Shown here: piece after piece, positions 20,631 through 31,200 of the stretch | Position numbering within the stretch: the stretch's first letter is position 1 | How the letters are laid out: every line of letters begins with the position of its first letter | DNA from: Coccinella septempunctata | Taxonomy: Eukaryota > Arthropoda > Insecta > Coleoptera > Coccinellidae | Direction: 5' to 3' | Assembly: GCF_907165205.1 (NCBI RefSeq) | Contig: NC_058198.1 | Location: forward strand, 12,625,001 to 12,689,000 | Length of the DNA stretch: 64,000 nucleotides | The notes under the pieces: model-generated | What the model was told of the DNA's origin: nothing | The model's input: the letters and a program-made list of their open reading frames with translations, nothing else | Databases searched by the model: none | Translations under genes and position numbers: made by a program

Positions 20631-22403
20631 CCCAGCGAGCACAAACATCCCTGGGATGTTTTGGGATGTTTCGAAAATGTTGGCATGAGGATGTTTCTTT
20701 GAAACGTAATATGCACTTCCCAAAGAGGTCTCCAAAGGCTATTGGAAATCTTTATTTGTTCTGATCTGTGCCATCTGTGGCATTTCTTCGTCTACCTACT
20801 GAGAGGTACTGTCGTGTTGAAAATAATGTAAACGTGTGGATATCTTCTCTTGGCGTCGCATAGTTTGCCTTGGGAGGTTTATTCCAAATAAACAATATAC
20901 AATTCACCTATTTCATTTTGCCGCCATTTCCACTTTCTTCGTAGTTTGGACTGTGGACTGTTCGGAGTTGAAAGTTGATTGGTGATTTGTATAATATTAA
21001 CTACTTCTGTGTTGGTTTTGATTGTGAATTTAGGATCGATCTCTTCATAGTAACCAAATACAATTAATAAGTAAGTATTACATGAATTAAATGTATAGTA
21101 TAATGTCCAGAAACATACATATAACCTCAAAAGAATCCACGCTGCGTGGTTAATATTATTTGTGTATTTGGGACTAGGTATAAGAGATCATTGTATTTTG
21201 GTTGGAATAATCGAATGGTATATGGAAGGTTATTATAATTATTCAAGAAATAACTTTCTAAAGTTTAAAGCCATATCATCGAGGATTTCAACATATTTCG
21301 ATAATCGATCTCTGCCGTTGATAATTCCCAGAATATTTTGTAAGATTACTCTTCCGACGATGATAATAATCATTCATCACTTGTGAATCACAAAATAATT
21401 CAAATTGTCCCAGAAAAGTTCTTGTTTTTGAAAACTCCTTCAAATTGTTGTATTGTATCTTTAAATACCAGTACAAATAATTAAATAAATAAAATCGTTT
21501 CGCAAGTCAACCTGGTCAGGAGCTATACAACTCAAATCTTCCAGATTCTTTCATGCAGCTATTTTCTCTGTTATTTTAATTGGAAAAAATCATCTTAACC
21601 TTCATATATTTTGTGAATTAATTGTTTGAATTGTTTTTATTTTGTAGATGTGATCCATAAAAAATTCCAAATCACTAGGAAAGTATTCGAACTCTATGCC
21701 AAAGATTGGTTAAGGCATATTAGGCAGAGGAGGAGGGACGATAAAATGACGGGAAAATAAATTTTTCATAATTTTTTTTTTCATTTTCCCTTTCGGTACA
21801 TCTAAAATTATAATCAGTTTGTTTTCTATTATTTCTGTTTTTTTTATGTTGAATGTGATATTTCTTTTTGGTTATTTATGTTTGTTTCATTGAATGTGAT
21901 ATATTTTTTTGTTTATTCTCCCTTTCTGTAGTATAATATTTATCAATTGTTTTTTGTTGTTCAATTCTTTATGTGAAATGTGATTTCTTTTCCTTTTGTA
22001 CCTGTTGAAGTATCATTAAAATATTTTTATTCTTATATAGTATTCTGTATTTCATTTGAAAACTTTGTAGTTCATTTAAAATTGAATGTGGTATCCTCAA
22101 ACATTCAAATGAAAGAAAAAACTCCTCACAAAAGAATTTCATATAAAGTCTTACAAACAGCGATTTCGTGTGCGCAAAGCGCTTTAGAAATGTTCTATTG
22201 TGTACATGAAAAGGCTATCAAAAAAACTTCTGAGTAGTTCTTTTTGTGACATCCCAGGGACATCCATATAATAGCCGCCTGCGGCGGACATTGGCTGTTC
22301 TATAAAAGTTCTATTCATGTATAAACAGAACATCGCAGTGGATGTTCAATGTCTCGAAATCTCTTACTTTTAACATCTCTGAGATGTTTTTGTGCTCGCT
22401 GGG
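20631..22403. mobile_element. CCC-end TIR element, copy 1
   Basis: The ends are inverted repeats: cccagcgagcacaaa at 20631 and its complement ending at 22403. Inside both ends are more ACATCCC/GGGATGT blocks. The flanks are tt on both sides (20629-20630, 22404-22405). Removing the element and one tt restores the ORF1 reading (LLLERIISLESENLKT), fixing the insertion boundaries and a 2-bp target duplication. The 1773-bp interior shows no transposase; ORFs at 20879-21130 and 21980-22237 have no recognised domain. Similar ends occur at 33209-36653 and 60858-62556. Confidence 0.82.
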
Positions 22404-23129
22404 TTGGAATCTGAAAATCTCAAAACATAAAAAGTTATGCCCAGGCGAAAAAGCCCAAAAAACACCAAATATAAACAACAAATATAGCAGAGAGAACATT
22501 TCTAACAAGGTACGACCAAACGAACTACCAACAAATCAGGTTATCACAGTGGAAGAAAACAGATCAACTATTATGTTGTCTCACTACATGACAGATCTAA
22601 GATCAAATGTCCGAGCATCGACTTTGGACATCAAAACCTAACCTAAATTGAAATTATGTCAAACACAAACAAAACAACGCAGGAAACTCAAAAACAATCA
22701 ACCATACAGAAAACTGTTGACTTTAAAGAGAACGATGAATACAGTTCAGTGGAAAATAGACGAAGGCCAAGAATCAAAAGAGCTAATATCGGAACGGCAC
22801 TACTTCAAAAAAGTGATCTTGATAACAAGTTTCAATCCATCAAACCTAATGGAGAGAATAAAAAACTATGGTTTTTTATCTCTAGAGTAAAAGAAACGGT
22901 AGAGGAATCTGATATTAAAACTTATATATCAGAGAAAGCATCCGTGGATATCAAGGACATAAATATGAAGGTTTTAGAAACAAAATTGGGAAAAAACTTC
23001 AAAAGCTTCATGGTAGGGGTACCATTGGACTTGAAAGAGGAAGTATATGAAAATGCGTTTTGGCCTACAGGAATATCTTTTTCACGTTTCAACTTCATAC
23101 GTGGCCTACATTTTTTAGATGCGAATTGA
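22404..23129 (+). pseudogene. ORF1 C-terminal part (CR1-like)
   Basis: 22656-23129 is open: NKTTQETQKQSTIQKTV, RRPRIKRANIGTAL, then KKLWFFISRVKETVEESDI, TYISEKASVDIKDI and FKSFMVGVPLDLKEEVYENA, ending at a stop. The last part is the conserved C-terminal domain of CR1-like ORF1 proteins (LWFF.SRV......I..Y). Reading across 22404-22655 has stops. Confidence 0.75.
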
Positions 23130-23149
23130 AACAACCACTACAACAAGCA

Positions 23150-23830
23150 AATCCAGAATAATTAAAGCAAGCCTCTACAATTTTTCATCAAAACCTACAA
23201 TCAATGGGTAACAGCAGGGATCAGCTAGAAGAAATTTCAAATCAAAATAAACACATAAAAATTTTATGCCTCACGGAGCATTGGAATACAGAAGACCAGC
23301 TAAAATATTTTGGCATAAAAAACTTCATACTCAGAGCATATTTCTGTAGGAATAAAAAAGAACACGGAGGGGTCGTAATATAGGTATATGAGAAACGAAA
23401 TAGAGGCAGTGGAAAGAAAGGACATAGCTGCAATTTCTGTGAAGGGAACTTTTGAAATAGCTGGTGTGGAATTCAAACTAAATGGAAAAAAACACATTTG
23501 CATGACCATATACAATAATGGTAACACAGAGGTTATGATTAATGAACTAGACAAAATTTTGTACCAACTTGATAATTACATCATTACTACAGCAGGAGAT
23601 TTCAACATTAATATGCTGGAAGATTCAACAAAAAAAGAGCAGCTACTTAATTTTCTAAACTGTTACAACCTAAAACAGACAATATTCAAACCAACAAGGA
23701 TAACTGAAACGAGTGCAACTTGTATAGATGGAATCTACACTAACCTAGACATCCCCTATGCTATGATACAACTGTTTGGAATACGCATATATCGGATCAC
23801 TCATCTCAACAACTGACCTTTCAGACAACA
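23150..23830 (+). pseudogene. AP endonuclease of the CR1-like element
   Basis: Starts FHQNLQSMGNSRDQLEEI with the conserved N-terminal Asn, then ILCLTEHW (catalytic Glu) and GGVVI; after a frame change 23388-23816 reads ICMTIYNNGN, TAGDFNINMLED (catalytic Asp) and TSATCIDGIYTNL. The final SDH region follows near 23800 (DHSSQQLTF, frame shifted). Confidence 0.8.
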
Positions 23831-23935
23831 CAAAGCAGAAACCAGTTCACTTGGAAAAGAGTATATTCCAAAAAAAATAAAGAAAAATTCAAAGCTTCAT
23901 TGAAACAAGAAGACTGGTATCCGATATAAAGGGTG

Positions 23936-24640
23936 TTTCATGAGTCGTTGGCCATAGCCCAATGGTGAATGCAGGTCTTCCAGGTCTTTCAGAAAACTTA
24001 ATTGTTTTGTATCCTAAGGCTATTAGTGTCGGAGATACGGGGTGATTAATGAATATTGACCTAAATTTGCGATAGCCATAACCCTGTAATGCAGGGTCCC
24101 ATTTCGATCAAATTTTGTGGGTTTGTTAACTTCGGAAAGCTCTCCCAAATGGTTCATGAAATATCAATATTTTCAGGGCAGTACTCAGAATATCATGATT
24201 TTTCATTCAAACTCCAAAATCTATATTTTCCACATACCTTACAGAAATCTCGTTATTGCCATGAAAAAGTACATAATTCATTCTAAGAAATTCAATTTTC
24301 ACTTTGCATGGCACACTTGTCACAAGGGAATAGGAACCGGACGAATTCATATTTGATGTAATTTTTTTCGAAATGCGGTCCTGTTTTTATTCCTTCGATG
24401 ATAATATTTATTGTCCTCTGCCGCGATTCTGAATTATTTCAAATTATGTTCAACTCTTCTTCATTTTAAACCATCAGCACATACTGAGTGTTCGAAAAAA
24501 GTGTTTAAAAAAAAGCAAATACACTTGAGGATTATATTTTCAAAGACGGTTTACATCATTTGTATCTGAATTCGATATGTAATTTCAGAAGAATTCACAG
24601 CTCGACTTTGCATACTTTTAAACACTTTTGTAATTGAACA
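23936..24640. repeat. Unclassified insertion replacing the RT core
   Basis: Starts aaagggtgtttcatgagtcg, an end type common in insect dispersed repeats, and lies where the RT core should be. It includes an inverted repeat (24496-24519 with 24606-24629, around agtgtttaaaa). No convincing matching right terminus or target duplication, so it may be more than one repeat. Confidence 0.45.
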
Positions 24641-24644
24641 TACC

Positions 24645-25210
24645 AAATCGGTTATGCTGCAAAAAAGGTTTCATCTTCAGTTTACGGCTTAAAGGTTGTC
24701 TCCAGATATTTAAAATGCAATACCTTGAAAACGGTATATTATGCTACAATAGAATCGAGATTGGGATTTGGAACAATATTCTTCGGATCAGGAAATATGA
24801 CTGCTCTATTTACTCTATAGAAAAAGGCAATAAGAATAGTTTTCAATAAAATATTAACACTATATGCAATATATATATTCAGGAATGCCTCATATTCATA
24901 CATAAGAGCAAAGAACTTTTCAGACAACATATCAATGAAAACAAGTCGAAGTACAGCATAAGAAACCTAAATTATAAATATGTGCCGTTCAACTAGCACT
25001 CAAAACCAAGTGGAGTATAGGAGTATGACATTTTTTAACGCTTTGCCAGAGGCAATGCAGAAAGAACAGGATCTGAAGAAATTCAAAAAATTGATCCATA
25101 AATATCTGATTCAAATAGAACCATACAATATTGAGGATTTTCTTGGCTTCTCATATGAACGAAATGTGATGATATGCTTATATATGTTTGACACCATTCC
25201 ACTTGATTGA
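24645..25210 (+). pseudogene. RT C-terminus of the CR1-like element
   Basis: Reads CLQIFKMQYLKTVYYATIES, LGFGTIFFGSGN, KKAIRIVFN and, from 24980, QVEYRSMTFFNALPEAMQKE then FKKLIHKYLIQIEPYNIEDF and a stop at 25210. Internal stops and frame changes are present. The final block resembles the end of the element at 9222-10275. Confidence 0.75.
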
Positions 25211-25471
25211 TTTTCTGTACGAGATTTGAAATAAAGAACATTTATTATTATTATTCTTCAATATTTTCCAATATATTTGTTTGATAGTATTTTTATTTAG
25301 AGCACTATTTGATGTTGCGAATGACTTTTCGAATTAATGAGTGCTAAGAGGATATATATACTCTCAATTCGAATAAACAATGCTCTACTATTGAATGATT
25401 TTCTCTGAGGACCCTCACACACGTAGCTCTCCTTAACACACACTAGTGTTTAGTTAGGCGGAGATCGTGTA

Positions 25472-26219
25472 CAGGGTGGGCAAAATTGGTGATACCTGAA
25501 TTACAAATTTTTCAAGCCAACGAGATAGAGGAAAATGAATGGCGCATTACGGTCGTCCTTTTTCGAGAAACTAATAATGCCATCAACTGCATTACTCTAT
25601 CTCCTTTTGTTTTCGAGTTATAGGTCAAAATCAAAATTTAAACTTTAGTCATTATCTCTGTTTTTGTTTAAGCTAGGATGTTGAAAAGAAAACATTATAG
25701 AGACACTTTTTTGATCCAGTGGCGTACTATGATTTTTTCCAACAGGTATTTGCTGAGCTATAATATAATTTTTTTTTAGGAGAACAGTAGTTTAAAATGA
25801 CTGAGAAAGACTGAGGGTGATGTATAATATATTTCTGAAACGATAAAAAAATGGCGATTCTTTCTAAGTCATTTTAAACTACTGTTTCCATAAGAAAAAA
25901 CACAACTTCATGTTATAGCTCAGCAAATAAACCTGTAGGAAAAAATCATACTACGCAATAAAATTGCAATAAAAAACTATCTGCATAATGTTTTCATTTC
26001 AACATCCTACCACAAACAGAAACGGAGATAATGACCAAAGTTGAAATCACCGAGATTTAAATTTTGGTCTATAACTCGAAAACCAAAGAAGATAGAGGAA
26101 TGGAGTTGATGGCATTATTAGTTTCTTGAAAAAAGACGACATGAATGGTACATTCATTTTTCTCTATCTCGTTGGGTTAAAAAGTTGTAGTTCAGGTATC
26201 ACCAATTTTGCCCACCCTG
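25472..26219. mobile_element. Mariner/Tc1-type fold-back MITE, complete
   Basis: The 748-bp element starts cagggtgggcaaaattggtg and ends in its complement, flanked by TA on both sides (25470-25471, 26220-26221). Nearly the whole length is two diverged inverted arms (about 340 and 360 bp) around a loop of about 50 bp (about 25812-25860). TA duplication and CAGGG ends fit a Tc1/mariner-mobilised MITE. No coding capacity. Arms differ at many sites, so it is not recent. Confidence 0.88.
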
Positions 26220-26833
26220 TACATGACGATTTTGAACATTATTTAATAATGTATAAATAACCAAATTGCCAAATTGCTATTAAAGATGTAAGAAGTTAAT
26301 AGAAAAGAAATGTGCAATTCAATCTGGGGGGCAAGGGGAGCAGGTGGTAACGCCGACAACAGGGGTGTATTTTATTACACCCAGTAATACCAACAGTAAG
26401 AATGTACCTGATATTCCTGATACTGAAAAAAACTCAGAATTGGAATCGCTGTATGGAAGCCTATCAAAATTCATTCAATTTTGAATAACGTAATTTGAAT
26501 AAAGTTCTAGCTAAATAATCAATTAAAATAGATACTCATAATAATTTTTTCATCTAATATTAAACAAAGGTCTTTCAGGAAGTGAGATCTGAGGAAGAAG
26601 TGTGTTGTCTGTTTGAAAACTCACTAGAGAAAGGGTGAAGAAAACCTGGAACCCTTCGTCCGAGGGAAAAGTTGGACGAAAAGTTGGTTGAAAAATTGTC
26701 TGCCGTCTGTGTTGCCCAAAATGCTACAACCAGGCGGCAGAGACGACCCAGTGATGGGAGGCCTCAGTTGAGCTGGGATTCAGAGGTACCTGGGATGAGG
26801 GAATAGAACCTGAGAAGGCTAGAAAGCAGGCTC

Positions 26834-27011
26834 TGTTATATCTTTACTTATTTACATTTTGAAAACTCAGAATTGAACAACTTATAAGTTTTCCAAAAGT
26901 GACTTTTATTTTTTTATATATTAACAACTCTCAAAAAATATAATTCAACATTAACAATCAAATTCAATGATGTACTGATATTTTCAATAATAAATTAATC
27001 TAGTTCCAACA
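26834..27011 (-). repeat. 3' LTR of the BEL element
   Basis: 178 bp. Compared with the other LTR it has 51 extra bases after ttacttattt and 10 extra bases near gtactgatat. Confidence 0.9.
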
Positions 27012-27109
27012 TACTCCCCCGCGAAATTATTGAAAACCATAACGATAAGGCGGCTTCTTCTCGTTGTGATTTCTTTCTTCTCTTCAACTTTATTTAAATG
27101 TCTTCCTTC

Positions 27110-27691
27110 TTAGTTCAGCTCTATGTCTGTGTTCTTTATTCTTGACTGATCAGTTCGACCTTTCGTTGATCTAGTCGAATCTTTGATTTCCCGGGGATAT
27201 AAACGTTGGAAAGGTCGTAAAAGTTCACCAGTCGTTGTTTTTACTTTTGCTACTCTCGACACTCCATCTCTTCCGGTGTAAAGTGCTGATATTCTTCCCA
27301 TTTTCCAATCTATCCGTTCGCTATTTTCTTCACCAACCAGAACTATTTCGCCAACTTCCAATTCACGTGGATTCCGACTACCAGAGTTAACCAGTTCTGC
27401 AAAATTTTCTTTTTTGAAAGAAGATCTTTGTCTTACAAATTCCTCTCGGAAAAATTCTACTTTGTTGAATTCCTCTTCTAAATCTTCCTTTTCAGTTTCA
27501 TTTGATAATAACATACCTCTAATGTTTTCATCTGAAGAGAATAATCGGTCACCCTTGTCTTCTAATTGCCTTAAAAGGGATAACACGTCGTCTTTGCTTC
27601 GTTCTTTGTCGCTTATTTTCAGGTCTATTTCTGCACATATTTTCTTGAAGTGTTTTCTTATTATTTCTCGTTCTTTCTTGAAACTCTCCAT
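27110..27691 (-). CDS. BEL Gag N-terminus fused to the pol C-terminal domain (DUF5641)
   Basis: Likely ATG at 27691 (reading MESFKKEREIIRKHFKKICA); the upstream frame has no ATG and overlaps the primer-binding site. Residues about 1-95 are a charged helical segment like the start of BEL Gag. From about residue 110 it reads ELEVGEIVLVGEENSERIDW, KMGRISALYTGRDGVSRVAK and VKTTTGELLRPFQRLYP, the DUF5641 domain normally at the very end of BEL pol. An internal deletion has fused the two ends in frame. The ORF is intact (about 193 residues), so the small protein could still be made. Confidence 0.85.
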   Translation of the reverse strand: MESFKKEREIIRKHFKKICAEIDLKISDKERSKDDVLSLLRQLEDKGDRLFSSDENIRGMLLSNETEKEDLEEEFNKVEFFREEFVRQRSSFKKENFAELVNSGSRNPRELEVGEIVLVGEENSERIDWKMGRISALYTGRDGVSRVAKVKTTTGELLRPFQRLYPREIKDSTRSTKGRTDQSRIKNTDIELN

Positions 27692-27707
27692 TATCACGGT
27701 CGCCAAA

Positions 27708-27824
27708 TGTTATATCTTTACTTATTTTTATTTTTTTATATATTGACAACTCTCAAAAAATATATTTCAACATTAACAATCAAATTCAATGATGTTTTCA
27801 ATAATAAATCATCTAGTTCCAACA
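27708..27824 (-). repeat. 5' LTR of the BEL element, shortened
   Basis: 117 bp. The 51-bp gap lies between short ttattt repeats, consistent with deletion after insertion. LTRs are equal at insertion, so the 61-bp length difference arose later unless recombination intervened. Confidence 0.88.
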
Positions 27825-28584
27825 GGCTCTTCAGAGCCCAGACCGGAAGGACACTGCAGAGTCTCGAGTGTCCTTCCGCCAGAGGAAGAGAGGTCCGTAG
27901 CACATAACACCTCTTACACAGCCAGCGCCGACAAAACAAAGAGGGATCTATTTCCGTTGTGGAATGATTCTGGTGGATTGTGAATTTCAAGAGTCGCCGG
28001 ATTGGCTCCTAAAGTCGGTGCCGCAGTTGGAATCTTGGGAAGGACCAAAATTGGTAGCGTTGAGTGGAAACGACATCCCAAGGCCTACCAACTATCATTT
28101 TCCCAAGAAGCCTGGAGATGGAACCGGTGAAGATCCTCAATATTGAGGCATGGAAAGTACGGCACTCCAAAAAGGGGAGCAAAGGTACGATCTTCACGAG
28201 GATCTTCACGATTGGGATTGATCTCCAATCCGAGAAACCTATGAGGAAAGACGGATGCCACCTGAACTTCTGGTTCGAGAGCATCCCAGTTTCGGTGATA
28301 GGAAGGGAAGGTGGCCCTGAAGAAGGGTCGGAAGATGTGGAGATGCCCTTCACAAACCAGGAACGCGGCTACTCCGGTTTTGCTGAGGCTCCTGGGGAGG
28401 CAGAGACTTCCTCTGCGCCAAGGGGGACTGGGAAAAGTTAGTCGATGGCTGGGGATTCGATTGCGGATGAGGAAAGCTGCTCGAATCCTTGAGAGAAAAC
28501 CTCTCATATGAAGTTCGAGGAGGGGTAAGTGGAAATGAAGGAGGGGGCAAGCACACCATAAAATGATCCTTCATCTTCACCAGG

Positions 28585-28641
28585 AAAGCGCAGGTAAACC
28601 TCCATGACATGAACGGTCCTTCAGCTGTGATTGAAGGTTTT
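28585..28641 (+). pseudogene. Start of the R1/LOA-like endonuclease
   Basis: Reads KAQVNLHDMNGPSAVI just before an insertion; Q.NLH is the conserved opening of R1/LOA-type endonucleases. It rejoins 30054: removing 28642-30053 gives SAVIARFFARLLLGIVVFQE. Confidence 0.65.
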
Positions 28642-28799
28642 AATGCAAACTTCGTGATTGAAGAAATAAGTAGGATAACACCTACTCCCTCCACATGTCA
28701 AGAAAATATTATAACTAATCTAGATGATAAAACATCAGGAATTTTGTTGAAGAGCATATCTCCGATCACAGAGCACCTACGAGGATGTATTGATATCTA
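28642..28799 (+). pseudogene. Endonuclease C-terminal fragment (CR1-like)
   Basis: Reads ANFVIEEISRITPTPSTCQE then NIITNLDDKTSGILLKSISP and ITEHL, the usual RITPTSATCIDNI.TN...SDH segment with Cys-Gln and Thr-Glu changes at the catalytic Asp positions. Confidence 0.7.
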
Positions 28800-29536
28800 G
28801 TTAACCACTTATGCTAGAACATCAGTTCCGTGCATAAAAAAAATATTGCGTTACCATAGCAACGAACAATAACTCATTTGAAGTGTTAGTGTGAAGTTTG
28901 AGGTCAAAAAAGTAAATCAGAGTTACGCAATAAATTGAAAGAAAAAAGATCCACCGAAATAATGAAAATCGACAAATTGGAGTATCGAGCCATTATCAAG
29001 TACCTGTATTTAAAAGGGTTGAGAGGTAAGCAGATTTACGAAGATATCCTAAATACCTTTGGTGATCAATGTCCTTCGTATGCGACCGTGAAAAATTGGA
29101 CTGCAAGCCAAATGCAAGGTTAATTTTCCATTGAGGATGATGACCGATCGGGAAGGCCAGTTTCTGTGTCAGTGCCCGAAAATATAGATGCAGTTCATGA
29201 CATGATTTTATCAGATCGTCGAATTGGGCTAGAACGGATATCTCAAGCACTGAATATTTCATACGAACGCGTTGATCATATAGTTCACGTCAATTTGGAC
29301 ATGAGAAAAATTGCTGCAAAATGGATCCCCAAATGTTCGAATGTTGACCAAATGCGTGCAAGGGTTCTCGATTTGAAAACGATGTAGACTTCTTAAACCA
29401 AATTGTTACTATGGATGCTACTTGGGTACATATCTACGATCCAGAAACAAAGCAACAATCGATGGAATGGCGACACTCTGGTTTTCCAAGACCTAAGATC
29501 AATGGGCTAATGACCTTGGTAGTCGAAGCCGTATGT
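28800..29536 (+). mobile_element. Mariner transposon, 3'-truncated
   Basis: The 5' UTR and transposase N-terminal two thirds are present. No convincing inverted-repeat pair was found; the right edge is abrupt where CR1-like RT coding begins at 29537. Confidence 0.7.
28935..29536 (+). pseudogene. Mariner transposase, truncated and broken
   Basis: From about 28965: MKIDKLEYRAIIKYLYLKGL, the first helix-turn-helix; YATVKNWTASQMQG then a stop at about 29120 followed by FSIEDDDRSGRPVSVSVPEN, the usual FS.EDD.RSGRP hinge; then RRIGLERISQALNISYERVD. After a frameshift near 29385: VTMDATWVHIYDPETKQQS, with the first catalytic Asp, then EWRHSGFPRPKI. The second Asp and the third acidic residue lie in the lost part. 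It cannot be active. Confidence 0.85.
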
Positions 29537-29955
29537 TGAAACCTAACCTAACCTACAATAAGACATGGAATTGTCATTTCGATGATAGTGGCAAGTTGTT
29601 CATACTCCAAAAATTTGCTCTGGCGTCTATGCTTGGTCTGAAGTACCGAGAATCATGTAGGGGTAGATTCAGACAAAATAAAATTCTCACTTTTTTGGTC
29701 TCTATCTTTGAATGCGTTCTTTTTTTGAGAAAAAAATCCACACTATTTCAAGGATCACCGTTATACAAGACGAAAAATACCTTTTCACCTATTCATGGTT
29801 TGACTTTAACAGAAAAAAACACCAAATATATGTGCATGAAAATTTATAATAAACTACCTGAATCAGTATCGAAGATTATCAATCACAGGCAATTCAGAAA
29901 GAAACTTACTGATGTAATTATTGCATTCCTAATTCTATTTCAGAATTCTTAAATT
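29537..29955 (+). pseudogene. CR1-like RT, C-terminal remnant
   Basis: Open reading FILQKFALASMLGLKYRESC, RGRFRQNKILTFLVSIFECV and LTEKNTKYMCMKIYNKLPES, then a stop at about 29950. This is the terminal domain that follows the RT thumb in CR1-like elements. The first 15 codons derive from the junction (an aacctaacctaacct block at 29537). Confidence 0.8.
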
Positions 29956-30053
29956 ATTCTTTTTAAATTTCCACATTGTAATCAAATTTTTTTTTCTACG
30001 ACGATTTTTCATTTCCTTGTAATCATTGATTCTGAGAATAAAGTTGTGTTATT

Positions 30054-30720
30054 TGATTGCAAGGTTCTTTGCGAGGTTGCTATTAGGCATTGTCGTGTTT
30101 CAAGAACCCTGGGTCAACAAAGAAGGCCAAATTGAGGGTATGTAAGAAATCAAACCTGATTGATGACCAGAGGCAAGTATCCCCACCTGCCTAATAAGGA
30201 AAATCATGAAATATATTTTTGTTTCAGAATACATATCTCGGTACTCAAACTCAATTAGGGTTCACCCCAATGTTGTGGGCGTCGACTGAGACTAAGACAT
30301 TGCCATTCCATCTGTATACTTCGAAGAAGATCTTCCAATAAGACCTTCAGAGAAGGTGCAGGAACTAGACCGGTAGTGCAACAGTAAACGCTTTTCAATT
30401 AAAATTGGTTGTGATGCAAATGCGCATAACACTGTTTGGGGAAGCATCTGAAATGAGTACACTCTTTAATATGTCTTAGGTATCAACCTCGAGACTACTA
30501 ATGTGGAGACAACACCAACATTCGTCACGAGAGCAAGGAAAGAGGTTCTGGACTAGAATAAAATAGAATTTTATTAATCCTTCAAGACTTAGAAACTTCT
30601 TGGACGGTGATGAAGGAACCATCAATCTCTGATAATACTATTATCGGGTTCAGGGAAGAGGGGATACCACCTCGGCTCTCCCGATTCGAAATCCAATAAA
30701 AACAGATTGGTTTATTTATT
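30054..30720 (+). pseudogene. Endonuclease of the R1/LOA-like element
   Basis: Reads VLARLLLGIVVFQEPWVNKE (catalytic Glu in QEPW), YFEEDLPIRPSEKVQELDR, IGCDANAHNTVWGS (catalytic Asp and the DANAHH-type motif), TPTFVTRARKEVLD and, near 30650, EPSISDNTIIGF (usual SDH). GCDANAHH..WGS is diagnostic for R1/LOA/I-type rather than CR1 endonucleases. Stops are frequent and the RT is not present downstream. Confidence 0.75.
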
Positions 30721-30959
30721 TATTTAGAAAATACAGGGATACAAACAGAAGTTCTTATTTCCAAAAAGGCTTATGGTGTGCCATATTACCCGAAATTACT
30801 CTAATAAATAGGGTTAGGGTGTCCTATTTTGAAGTAACGAAGTTTATTGAATTTCGTATAAGCGTAAATGATGCAAAATTGAGAATATTTTGTTCAGATA
30901 GAAGCGTAAGCCCTAGTAGGTACCCAAGTTATCAGAACAATCGTATGATCCGTTCTCTC
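30721..30959. other. Unassigned spacer
   Basis: No coding signal. 30720-30735 is a ttatttattta run. Confidence 0.4.
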
Positions 30960-31200
30960 GTCTAATAGGCCATCCCATAAGGGATATCCTGGATATTTGT
31001 CGATTACTACTATTCTTTCATAAACATAACAGCTATTTTGTGTTTTCTAGAAATCAGGATAATACTAGAAGTATATTTCCATGTTTTCATCCTAACCATA
31101 CTGTTGCAAGTTACGACAAGCATCCTCTGTATGTTGCAATTAAGGTTTTCAATGTTTCACCCATAAAAGCCCCAAATATGCAAGGGTAAAATAGCTTCAT
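30960..31200 (+). pseudogene. CR1-like RT C-terminal fragment
   Basis: In mixed frames: DILDICRLLLFFHKHNSYFV, FSRNQDNTRSIFPCFHPNHT and KHPLYVAIKVFNVSPIKAPN. This is the block that follows the RT thumb in CR1-like elements. Ends before 31201 without a clear tail. Confidence 0.65.

Larger units (their letters stand above)
20161..25255 (+). mobile_element. CR1-like retrotransposon with ORF1 and endonuclease, RT core deleted
   Basis: Order: 5' region, ORF1 (20305-20630 and 22404-23129), endonuclease (23150-23830), unrelated insertion (about 23936-24640), RT C-terminus (24645-25210), AATAAA and an (ATT)n tail at about 25240-25255. A 1773-bp TIR element sits inside ORF1. The RT fingers and palm are absent, so the copy is dead. 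It is the only non-LTR copy in the window with an apparent 5' end near an ORF1 start. Confidence 0.8.
26834..27824 (-). mobile_element. Internally deleted BEL/Pao LTR retrotransposon, complete ends
   Basis: LTRs 26834-27011 and 27708-27824 start tgttatatcttta and end ttccaaca in the plus direction. A perfect 5-bp target duplication ggctc flanks them (26829-26833, 27825-27829). The coding strand is minus. Next to the 5' LTR is tggcgaccgtgat, a BEL-like primer-binding site; the 3' LTR is preceded by a polypurine tract (gcgggggagta). Between lies a single ORF that joins the two ends of BEL pol. At 991 bp it lacks protease, RT, RNase H and the integrase core. Confidence 0.92.
26283..28500 (+). 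pseudogene. DUF4780-type Gag of an R1/LOA-like retrotransposon, split by a BEL element
   Basis: Reads, with frame changes, VTPTTGVYFITPSNTNSKNV (about 26350), LEKLSAVCVAQNATTRRQRR (about 26700), then beyond the BEL insertion SPDRKDTAESRVSFRQRKRG, and 27960-28280: GMILVDCEFQESPDWLLKSV, VPQLESWEGPKLVALSGNDI, HLNFWFESIPVSVI. The W(L)..VVP.L..WEG..L pattern is the DUF4780 domain found in Gag of some insect non-LTR elements. Stops and shifts make it a fossil. It is continued by an endonuclease at 28590 and 30054. Confidence 0.65.
28642..30053 (+). mobile_element. CR1-like insertion inside the R1/LOA-like endonuclease
   Basis: Flanked by an imperfect direct repeat of about 14 bp (tgattg.aaggtt, 28628-28641 and 30054-30067). 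Contents: endonuclease fragment 28642-28799, mariner 28800-29536, RT C-terminus 29537-29955, and a 3' UTR with AATAAA near 30036. Most of the RT is missing between the pieces. Confidence 0.7.

Noticed and set aside
28085..28507. 140-codon minus-strand ORF over the DUF4780 region
   Set aside because: The plus strand carries the recognisable Gag-like motifs; the minus ORF is a shadow of a less AT-rich stretch.
29537..29552. cctaacctaacct block resembling the insect telomere repeat TTAGG
   Set aside because: Only about two and a half units at an element junction; similar short blocks (near 22637) are scattered in insect DNA. Not a telomere or a telomere-specific retroelement.
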